Below, one piece after another: positions 1 through 5,104 of a stretch of 5,104 bases of DNA. A model generated the notes under the pieces. That model did no database searches. It worked only from the letters and a program-made list of their open reading frames with translations, and was not told the DNA's origin. How positions within the stretch are numbered: the stretch's first letter is position 1; the number at the start of each line of letters is the position of its first letter. The DNA lies in contig JAQBPZ010000137.1 of NCBI GenBank assembly GCA_028287225.1, positions 1 through 5,104 on the forward strand, read 5' to 3'. The position numbers and the translations under genes are program-made. Source of the DNA: Gemmatimonadota bacterium. Its GTDB lineage: Bacteria > Gemmatimonadota > Gemmatimonadetes > Gemmatimonadales > Gemmatimonadaceae.

Positions 1-1
1 C

Positions 2-1525
2 ATCGCGCCGCAGCGTCCCGACGACGTGCTCGTCATCGCGTCGGGCGCCGACCTGGAGTCGGCCAATCCGCTGGTGGCCACGCACCCGCTGTCGCGGCAG
101 GTGCAGCGCTTCGTGCTGCTCGTGACACTGCTGCGCTACGATTCCGCCCTCGCGCCGCAGCCGTACCTCGCGCGCCGGTGGGCGTGGAGCGAAAACGGGC
201 GCACGCTGACGCTGGGACTGAGCGGGGCGCTGCGCTGGCACGACGGCGTGCCGACCACTGCGCGCGACGCGGCCTTCACGCTGCTCGCCGCCCGCGACCC
301 GGCCACCGGCTTCTCGCGCTCCGCCGAGCTGGCGATTCTCGACACCGCGGTGGCCGTGGACGACACCACGCTGGCGCTGCACTTCCGTTCCGCGCCCCCG
401 TCGCTGCCCCCGCTGCTGGCCGAGCTGCCGATCGTTCCCGAGCACCTGCTGCGCGGCATTCCGCGCGCCGCGATGCGCGAGGCGCCCTTCAACGACGCCC
501 CCGTGGGCAATGGGCCGTTCCGCTTCACGGGCCGGCGGCGCGGCGCGCGGTGGTCGTTCGAGCGGAACCCGGCGTTTCCCGCGGAGCTGGGCGGACCGCC
601 GGCGCTGCGCGGCCTCGTGATCGCCGTGGTGGACGAGGCGACCACCAAGTTCGCCGGGCTCGCGAGCGGGGAGCTGGACATGGCGGGCATCTCGCCCGCC
701 ATGGCGACGCTCGCGCAGCGCGACGCGACGCTGCGCCTGGTCACCTATCCCGTGCTGTTCGGGAACGCGCTGTTCTTCAACACCACCCGGCCGCCCTTCG
801 ACGACGCACGCGTGCGGCTGGCGGTGTCGCGCTCCATCGACCGTCCCCGGATCGTGCAGGTGGGCCTCAACGGGTTCGGCCGGCCCGCCGCCAGCGGGGT
901 GCCCCCCGACAGTCCACTCGCCTGGCAGCCCGCCGCCGCGCTGGACACCCTGCAGGCGGACCGGCTGCTCGACGCGGCCGGATGGCGACGCGGGCGCGGC
1001 GGGGTGCGCGAGCGCGCCGGACGCCCGCTGGAGGTGGAGCTCCTCACCGTGGGCAGCGGCGACAACGTCACGGAGCAGCTGGTCCAGGCCGACCTCGCGG
1101 CGCGCGGGATCGTCCTGCGTCTGCGGCAGACCGAGATGGGCAGCTTCCTCACCACGGCCCGCGCCGAGCGCAAGTCGTTCGACGTCCTCCTCGCCGGGGT
1201 TCCGGGCGATCTGGCCCTCTCCTACCTCGGCGCGATGTTCGCTTCCGGACAGCGTGGCGGGACCCTGGATTATACCGGATACCATTCACCCCTCCTCGAT
1301 CGTCTACTGGGAGCGGCAGCCGAGGCTCCCGCTGGCACGGCACGGCGCGACGCATGGGTCGCGGTGCAGCAGGCGCTCGATACACTGGCGCCTGCGACGT
1401 GGATATTTCACGCTCGAGGGGTGCAGGGAATGTCGCGACGGGTGGATGGAGTACGGATGGACCTGCGGGGGGAGCTGGCCACGGTGCACGACTGGAGCCT
1501 CGCGCCACGCGGCGCGGCGCGATGA
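2..1525 (+). CDS. ABC transporter substrate-binding protein, family 5 (SBP_bac_5), 5'-partial
   Basis: Extracytoplasmic solute-binding component of an ABC importer of the Dpp/Opp/Nik class. The frame is open from the window edge (507 visible residues), so the gene begins upstream. The GTG at 26 is only the first start-like codon in view, and the true start and any signal peptide or lipobox are outside the window. Family hallmarks, numbered from that GTG, are: an N-terminal 'ADLESANPLV' segment near 9-18; the PYLARRW...S.NGRTLTL...RWHDGVPTTARDAAFT stretch (about 46-84), the classic family 5 signature; PVGNGPFRF at about 159-167; a 'FNTTRPPFDDARVRLAVSRS' block at about 250-269; and a DAAGW turn near 316. 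The length fits the family. It overlaps the downstream lyase gene by four bases, so the two are probably coupled. Family 5 proteins bind peptides, nickel chelates, opines or oligosaccharides (the last known in Thermotoga). The lyase neighbour favours an oligosaccharide ligand, but that is inference. Family assignment is firm; ligand unknown. Confidence 0.9.
   Translation: MAPQRPDDVLVIASGADLESANPLVATHPLSRQVQRFVLLVTLLRYDSALAPQPYLARRWAWSENGRTLTLGLSGALRWHDGVPTTARDAAFTLLAARDPATGFSRSAELAILDTAVAVDDTTLALHFRSAPPSLPPLLAELPIVPEHLLRGIPRAAMREAPFNDAPVGNGPFRFTGRRRGARWSFERNPAFPAELGGPPALRGLVIAVVDEATTKFAGLASGELDMAGISPAMATLAQRDATLRLVTYPVLFGNALFFNTTRPPFDDARVRLAVSRSIDRPRIVQVGLNGFGRPAASGVPPDSPLAWQPAAALDTLQADRLLDAAGWRRGRGGVRERAGRPLEVELLTVGSGDNVTEQLVQADLAARGIVLRLRQTEMGSFLTTARAERKSFDVLLAGVPGDLALSYLGAMFASGQRGGTLDYTGYHSPLLDRLLGAAAEAPAGTARRDAWVAVQQALDTLAPATWIFHARGVQGMSRRVDGVRMDLRGELATVHDWSLAPRGAAR
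1522..1525 (+). other. ATGA stop/start overlap coupling binding protein and lyase
   Basis: The lyase ATG (1522-1524) overlaps the TGA stop (1523-1525) of the binding-protein gene. Purine-rich sequence at a normal distance upstream is absent; the nearest GGAG is at 1494-1497, about 24 bases from the start. Translation of the lyase therefore probably depends on ribosomes terminating on the upstream gene, which would keep the two products co-expressed. The overlap is seen directly; coupling is inferred. Confidence 0.85.
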
Positions 1526-4269
1526 CGGTTCTCGTCACCCGCGATGCCCTCCTGGGCCGCCGCACCGTCGCCGGCGGCGCCCTCGCCTCCCTCACCAAGG
1601 GGCTGCGCTCCGAGCTGGATCCGCTCGTCCGGGCCCCGCACGAGGTGCCGGCCGGCAAGGCGCTCCTGTCCCGCGAGGGAGGCCGCTGCAGCTGCGACGG
1701 CGAGCTCCTGCCGTACAATCCCTTCGACGAGCGCCACCGCTGCCCGCGCTGCGGGCGCGAGCACACCGGTGAGCTGCACGACCGCTTCCGGCTCTACTGG
1801 CACCACCTCTGGCTCGCCGAGCGCACGGTGCACGCCGCGCTGCTCGGCGTCCTGCTCGACGACGTCTCGTGCCGCACCACGGCGAGCGACCTGCTCGACG
1901 CGTACGCGACGCAGTACCTGAAGTATCCCAACGCGGACAACGTGCTGGGGCCGTCGCGCCCCTTCTTCAGCACGTACCTGGAGTCCATCTGGCTGACGCA
2001 GCTCTGCATCGCCATGGACCTGCTCGAGATCGGCGCGCCCTCCGATGCCGTCACGGCGCTCGGCGGACGCGTGCGCGACCGAATCATCGCTCCCAGCGCG
2101 GCGCTCATCACGTCGTATGACGAGGGCATGTCCAACCGGCAGGTCTGGAACAATGCCGCGCTGCTCGCCGCGGGCACCATGCTCGGCGACGAGGCGATGC
2201 GCGAGGGCGCGCTCCACTCGGCGTCGGGCATCGTGGCGCACCTGGACGAGGCGCTCCTCGCCGACGGCAGCTGGTACGAGGGGGAGAACTACCACCTCTT
2301 CGCGCACCGCGGCCTCTGGTACGGCGTGCAGATGGCGCAGGTGAGCGGCGTGGAGCTGCCGGCGGACCTGCTCGCGCGCTTCGACGCGGGCTTCGTGGCG
2401 CCGCTGCGCACCGTCCTCCCCGACCTCACCTACCCGTCGCGCCGGGACTCGCAGTACGCGGTGTCCATCCGCCAGCTGCGCGTCGCGGAGTCGTGCGAGC
2501 TCGGGCTCGCGCGCCGGAACGACGACCGGCTCGTCGGCTGGCTGGCGCGCCTCTACGACCCCTCCATCCGCCGCGGCGAGACCGGGCGCGCCACTACGTC
2601 GGCCGACGTCGAGCGCAACGTGCCGGGCACGGGACTCGTGCGCACCGACCTGTCGTGGCGCACGCTCCTCCTCGCGCGCGAGCAGCTCCCGCCGCTGAAG
2701 CAGCAGCCGCTGGATTCCGACCTGCTGCCCGCCCAGGGATTCGGCATCCTTCGCCGCGACGGGGGCGCGCTGTATCTCGGGCTGGACTACGGCCACTCGG
2801 GGGGCGGCCATGGTCATCCCGACCGCCTCAACCTGCTGCTGGTGGACGGCACGCGGCGGTGGTTCGACGACCCGGGGACGGGCTCGTACGTCGACGAGTC
2901 GCTGCACTGGTACCGCAGCACGCTGGCGCACACCGCGCCGCTCATCGACGGGCGGTCCCAGCCGCGCGTGAACGGAAAGCTCCTCGGCTTTGCCGACGAC
3001 GGGCGCGCGGGGTGGATGAGCGCGTCGGCCGAGTTCGGGCCCGACCTCACGGTGCGGCGCTCGGTGGTGCTGATGGAGGGCTACCTGATCGACGAGCTGG
3101 AGTGGGAGGGCGACGAGACGCACGAGATCGCGCTGCCGCTGCACGGCGTCGACCTGGTGGAGGAGGATGGCCGGCCGGTCGCGCGCGAGGCCCTGCCGCT
3201 GGAGGAGAGCGTGGCGCGCGAGGATGGATTCGCCTACCTCACGGACTCCATGCGCTGCACGCCGCCCTCGGCCACGGGGCTCGTCATCAGCGACCCGCGT
3301 CCGGGCGAGACGCACCGGCTGCGCGGCTGGCTGCTCACGGGGCGCGGGACATCGTGGTGGACCGCGTCGGCCCTTCGCGCGCCGGGCCTGCCGGGCCGCG
3401 AGCGGATGCTGCTGGTGCGCCGGCGCGCGACGAGCGGGCGCATCGTGAGCGTGTGGAGCTGGCGCGACGCGGTGTCCGAGGTGGAGCGCAGCGGCGACAC
3501 GCTCGTGGTGAAGCTGCGGGCGGGCGACCGCCACGTGCACCGGCGCACCGACCTCGGGTGGCGCGTCGAGACCGCCGACCGCCTTGGGGCGCGACGGTCC
3601 GTGGACCTCGCGAGCCATCGAGCACCCTCGGTGGGGCCGCCGAGCCTTCTGGCGGACGAGATCCCGCTGGAGCACGCGGAGCCCACCGGCCAGCTCGAGC
3701 CCCTCGCGTTGCCGTTCGCGGACACCTTGGGCCAGGCGCACTACCGGCGCTCCGAGCTCGAGTGGAGCGAGGCGGGGTCGCCCACGGCGGAGGTGACCGT
3801 GCGCCGGACCGGGTCCATCCTCGTGCTGGATGTGCGGGTGTCCGGCTCGTCGCGGCTCTTCGTCGCCCCCGGCGCCGAGAACCCGTGGGACAACGAGCCG
3901 GCCGCGATCAACGGCGACGGCATCCAGCTCTATCTCGTGACGGAGGAGCGCAGCGGCGGCTGGCTGCTGGTGCCGATCGCCGGCCGCGACCAGGTGGACG
4001 TCCTGCCCGTGGAGGGGTGGGGCGGGGGCCTGGTGCCGGAGGTCCGCTGGCACTCCATCGAGGACGGGTACGCCATGCACGTGGAGGTGGACCTGGCCAC
4101 CGCCGGCTCCACCGTCGGGCTGGATCTCGTGGTGAACGAGGCCGCCGCGGGCCGGGTGCGGCGGCAGGGCCAGCTGGTGCTCTCGGGCGCGGCGGGAGAA
4201 TTCGTCTATCTTCGTGGGGACCGGCATGAACGTGCCCGGCTTCTCCACTTCTCGCTCGCCGATGCCTGA
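1522..4269 (+). CDS. Heparinase II/III-type polysaccharide lyase with C-terminal CBM9-like domain
   Basis: Predicted lyase of 915 residues that would cleave uronate-containing poly- or oligosaccharides by beta-elimination. Order of parts: four cysteines (C56, C58, C74, C77) forming a zinc-ribbon-like knuckle; an alpha-helical toroid domain, about 85-385; a heparinase II/III beta-sandwich, about 400-690; a linker; and a CBM9-like domain, about 735-912. Candidate catalytic residues are N205 (in SNRQVWNNAAL), Y257 (in DGSWYEGENYH) and H430 (in GGGHGHPDRLNLLL). H432, D450 (FDDPG) and H470 (STLAH) match the usual positions of the family's structural metal site. The Tyr-to-His spacing (173) is nearer that of PL15 exo-alginate lyase than of heparinase III, a tentative pointer only. 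The start at 1522 is chosen because it gives an ATGA overlap with the preceding stop; the frame is open further upstream, but that part overlaps the binding-protein gene and reads as arginine/alanine-rich shadow. No Shine-Dalgarno sequence sits at normal distance. No signal peptide is visible: the N-terminus (MTVLVTRDALLGRR) lacks a long hydrophobic core, suggesting a cytoplasmic enzyme. Substrate cannot be fixed (alginate, heparin-like or other glycuronan). Confidence 0.88.
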   Translation: MTVLVTRDALLGRRTVAGGALASLTKGLRSELDPLVRAPHEVPAGKALLSREGGRCSCDGELLPYNPFDERHRCPRCGREHTGELHDRFRLYWHHLWLAERTVHAALLGVLLDDVSCRTTASDLLDAYATQYLKYPNADNVLGPSRPFFSTYLESIWLTQLCIAMDLLEIGAPSDAVTALGGRVRDRIIAPSAALITSYDEGMSNRQVWNNAALLAAGTMLGDEAMREGALHSASGIVAHLDEALLADGSWYEGENYHLFAHRGLWYGVQMAQVSGVELPADLLARFDAGFVAPLRTVLPDLTYPSRRDSQYAVSIRQLRVAESCELGLARRNDDRLVGWLARLYDPSIRRGETGRATTSADVERNVPGTGLVRTDLSWRTLLLAREQLPPLKQQPLDSDLLPAQGFGILRRDGGALYLGLDYGHSGGGHGHPDRLNLLLVDGTRRWFDDPGTGSYVDESLHWYRSTLAHTAPLIDGRSQPRVNGKLLGFADDGRAGWMSASAEFGPDLTVRRSVVLMEGYLIDELEWEGDETHEIALPLHGVDLVEEDGRPVAREALPLEESVAREDGFAYLTDSMRCTPPSATGLVISDPRPGETHRLRGWLLTGRGTSWWTASALRAPGLPGRERMLLVRRRATSGRIVSVWSWRDAVSEVERSGDTLVVKLRAGDRHVHRRTDLGWRVETADRLGARRSVDLASHRAPSVGPPSLLADEIPLEHAEPTGQLEPLALPFADTLGQAHYRRSELEWSEAGSPTAEVTVRRTGSILVLDVRVSGSSRLFVAPGAENPWDNEPAAINGDGIQLYLVTEERSGGWLLVPIAGRDQVDVLPVEGWGGGLVPEVRWHSIEDGYAMHVEVDLATAGSTVGLDLVVNEAAAGRVRRQGQLVLSGAAGEFVYLRGDRHERARLLHFSLADA
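1687..1752 (+). other. Zinc-ribbon-like cysteine knuckle in the lyase N-terminus
   Basis: Codons for residues 56-77 of the lyase encode a C-x-C ... C-P-R-C-G pattern: C56 and C58, fifteen residues, then C74 and C77. Two paired cysteines at this spacing, with the CPxCG form of the second pair, are typical of small structural zinc sites. The segment sits just before the first helices of the toroid domain (HDRFRLYWHHLWLAE). Metal binding is inferred from the pattern. A reduced four-cysteine zinc site agrees with a cytoplasmic location but does not prove it. Confidence 0.6.
2131..2820 (+). other. Candidate active-site region of the lyase (Asn, Tyr, His)
   Basis: This stretch carries the three conserved blocks from which the heparinase II/III fold builds its catalytic centre: N205 (codon 2134) in SNRQVWNN, Y257 (codon 2290) in EGENYH, and H430 (codon 2809) in GGHGHPD. 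In related lyases an Asn (or His) neutralises the substrate carboxylate, a Tyr acts as acid and a His or Tyr as base. The N205-Y257 spacing of 52 is close to the 54 between N240 and Y294 of heparinase III. Residue roles are assigned by motif and spacing, not by alignment. Confidence 0.55.
4207..4212 (+). promoter_or_regulatory. Possible -10 element (TATCTT) for trmJ inside the lyase gene
   Basis: TATCTT lies in a short AT-rich island (GAATTCGTCTATCTT, 4198-4212) within otherwise very GC-rich sequence, 14 bases before an in-frame trmJ ATG at 4226 and 50 before the ATG at 4262. Transcription would start near 4219. No credible -35 hexamer stands 16-18 bases upstream (the sequence there is CGGGCG-like), so this is weak. 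The bases also encode EFVYL of the lyase, which alone can explain them. Confidence 0.25.
4216..4220 (+). promoter_or_regulatory. Possible ribosome-binding site for the upstream trmJ start
   Basis: GGGGA ends five bases before an ATG at 4226 that is in frame with trmJ. It is purine-rich and correctly spaced, though not a perfect GGAGG. The ATG at 4262 has only pyrimidine-rich sequence (CTTCTCCACTTCTCG) in the same place. This makes 4226 a real competitor for the true start; the 4262 start remains plausible by coupling to the lyase stop. Confidence 0.3.
4262..4269 (+). other. ATGCCTGA overlap between lyase and trmJ
   Basis: The trmJ ATG (4262-4264) precedes the lyase TGA (4267-4269), so the genes share eight bases in different frames. 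There is no room for a terminator, so trmJ is at least partly transcribed with the lyase. A ribosome finishing the lyase could re-initiate on this ATG. Confidence 0.7.
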
Positions 4270-5104
4270 TTCGCAGCTCTCCCGCATTGCCGTCGTCCTG
4301 TACGAGCCGCAGAACCCCATCAACATCGCCGGCACGGTGCGGGCGATGAAGAACATGGGTGTCACCACGCTCCGTCTCGTCAGGCCGGTCGCGTACGAAC
4401 CGGCCCGGCTCGAGGGCATCGCGCACGACACCTGGGACATCATCAACGCCATCGAGACCTACCCGGACTTCGATTCGGCGGTGGCGGACTGCGTGCGCCT
4501 CGTGGGCTTCACGGCCCGGCGCCGCAAGGCGAAGTGGAAGATCATCGACCCGAAGGTGGCCGCCGAGGAGGCACTCGGCTACGTGGAGCACGGGCGCGTG
4601 GCGCTCGTGTTCGGCCGCGAGGACAGCGGCCTGCCGAACGAGATCCTGGACCGCGTGCACGCCGCGGTGAACATCCCCACCACCGAGCACGCGTCGCTGA
4701 ACCTGGCGCAGGCGGTGCTGATTGCGCTGTACGAGCTGCATCTGGCGGCGGGCGATGCGACGCGCACCCTGCGCGGCCCCCGGAAGGAGGCGCCACCGCC
4801 GACGGCCGACCTCTTCGAGCGGTACTTCGAGGAGCTGCACAACGCGCTGGCGGCGATCGAGTTCTTCAAGACGCGCTTTCCCGAGCACATCATGCGCTCG
4901 CTGCGCGCCATCACCTACCGGGCGGCCGTGGACGACCGCGAGCTGGCGCTCCTGCGCGCCATGTCGCTCGAGATCGTGCGCTTCCTCGAACGCACGGGCC
5001 GGGTGGAGCGCACGCTCTCGGAGGACGTCTCGCCGCGCCGCCCGCGCCACGTCACCGGGCGCGACACGAGCAAGCCGGTCACCGATTCGCTGGCGCCGGG
5101 CGCC
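4262..5104 (+). CDS. trmJ: TrmJ-type tRNA 2'-O-methyltransferase (SpoU/TrmH superfamily), 3'-partial
   Basis: SAM-dependent RNA ribose methyltransferase with the SPOUT (trefoil-knot) fold. Characterised TrmJ enzymes methylate nucleotide 32 of the tRNA anticodon loop. The visible 281 residues contain all three SpoU motifs: motif 1, YEPQNPINIAGTVRAMKNMG (residues 14-33, with N21 and R27); motif 2, LVFGREDSGLPNEIL (115-129, with E120 and G123); and motif 3, IPTTEHASLNLAQAV (138-152, with S145 and N147). An ARRRKAKW segment (85-92) parallels the ARSRTLPW segment of E. coli TrmJ. Residues about 183-246 form the helical C-terminal extension typical of TrmJ. A charged, proline/arginine-rich tail follows and is still open at the window edge, so the stop lies just beyond; at 281+ residues it is already longer than E. 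coli TrmJ (about 246). The start at 4262 overlaps the lyase stop by 8 bases. An in-frame ATG at 4226 would add 12 residues (MNVPGFSTSRSP) and has a better ribosome-binding candidate. Exact nucleotide specificity is inferred from the family. Confidence 0.85.
   Translation, partial: MPDSQLSRIAVVLYEPQNPINIAGTVRAMKNMGVTTLRLVRPVAYEPARLEGIAHDTWDIINAIETYPDFDSAVADCVRLVGFTARRRKAKWKIIDPKVAAEEALGYVEHGRVALVFGREDSGLPNEILDRVHAAVNIPTTEHASLNLAQAVLIALYELHLAAGDATRTLRGPRKEAPPPTADLFERYFEELHNALAAIEFFKTRFPEHIMRSLRAITYRAAVDDRELALLRAMSLEIVRFLERTGRVERTLSEDVSPRRPRHVTGRDTSKPVTDSLAPGA

Larger units (their letters stand above)
3724..4257 (+). other. C-terminal CBM9-like carbohydrate-binding domain of the lyase
   Basis: Residues about 735-912 of the lyase form a separate beta-rich unit after a proline-containing linker (about 697-730). 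The pattern resembles family 9 carbohydrate-binding modules and the related DOMON sandwich: alternating hydrophobic strands (SILVLDVRV), a loop NPWDNEPAAINGDGIQLYLV (788-807), and a late strand pair YAMHVEVDLA (850-859) then VGLDLVVNEA. In CBM9 the corresponding loop region, with its 'NGDGIQLYL' strand, lies in the sandwich core. Sugar-binding ability cannot be read off. Such a domain on an enzyme without an evident export signal is odd; it may serve structure or oligomerisation instead. Confidence 0.6.

Noticed and set aside
529..560. Dense GC repeats (GGCGGCGCGGCGCGC) that could form a hairpin
   Set aside because: Chance self-complementarity is common at this GC content; the bases encode the GRRRGARW stretch of the binding protein, and there is no T-run or gene boundary.
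1264..1300. AT-richer patch with TATACC, considered as a promoter for the lyase
   Set aside because: It lies about 250 bases before the lyase start inside coding sequence, has no matching -35, and the ATGA overlap already explains lyase expression.
178..1521. Upstream extension of the lyase frame (open back to 178)
   Set aside because: The extension lies inside the binding-protein gene in another frame and is Arg/Ala/Gly-rich without motifs. The ATG at 1522 with its ATGA overlap gives a sensible family-like N-terminus.
1522..1605. Possible Tat signal at GRRTVAGGALAS in the lyase N-terminus
   Set aside because: Twin arginine is present, but the following hydrophobic run is too short (about eight small residues before T-K) and no AxA cleavage site follows.
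2493..4229. A 578-residue plus-strand frame inside the lyase gene
   Set aside because: Arginine/alanine-rich, repetitive composition with no recognisable domain; a shadow of the lyase reading frame.
1408..4452. A 1014-residue open frame on the minus strand opposite the lyase gene
   Set aside because: Its translation is a low-complexity mix rich in Arg, Ala, Val, His and Gln with no domain signature, as expected opposite a GC-rich gene. The plus-strand protein has clear family motifs throughout.
3908..5050. A 380-residue minus-strand frame over the lyase end and trmJ
   Set aside because: Composition is Arg/His/Pro-rich and motif-free, and it opposes the strongly conserved SpoU motifs on the plus strand.

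Overview
The window holds three consecutive plus-strand genes from a very GC-rich bacterium (about 70% G+C by eye, with strong G/C preference at third codon positions). Base composition, the all-overlapping gene layout and the flavour of the proteins would fit a Gemmatimonadota-type soil or environmental genome. That placement is inference only: there is no rRNA or other phylogenetic marker here.

Layout: (1) From base 2 to 1525 runs the 3' portion of a gene for a family 5 (Dpp/Opp/Nik-type) extracytoplasmic solute-binding protein of an ABC transporter; its beginning, including any signal peptide, lies upstream of the window. (2) From 1522 to 4269 is a complete 915-residue heparinase II/III-type polysaccharide lyase. 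It has an N-terminal four-cysteine, zinc-ribbon-like knuckle, an alpha-helical catalytic domain, a beta-sandwich carrying the HGHPD signature, and a C-terminal CBM9-like beta domain. (3) From 4262 to the window edge is a SpoU/TrmH-class RNA 2'-O-methyltransferase of the TrmJ type, open at its 3' end. There is no intergenic space: the first junction is an ATGA overlap and the second is an 8-base overlap (or 44 bases if an upstream in-frame ATG is used).

The first two genes read as a functional pair: a transporter that brings a solute across the inner membrane, translationally coupled to a lyase without a recognisable export signal. The simplest inference is uptake of acidic oligosaccharides (uronate-containing) followed by cytoplasmic beta-elimination, as known for alginate oligomers in other bacteria. 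In that reading the automatic label 'peptide transporter' for the binding protein would be misleading. The methyltransferase acts in tRNA modification (position 32 in characterised TrmJ enzymes). It seems to be a co-transcribed housekeeping gene, perhaps with its own weak promoter inside the end of the lyase gene.

No RNA genes, mobile elements, CRISPR arrays, long repeats or terminators were found. The long open frames on the minus strand are composition-driven shadows of the three genes. I see no convincing undescribed system. The most interesting feature is the domain build and apparent cytoplasmic location of the lyase together with its coupled family 5 binding protein.
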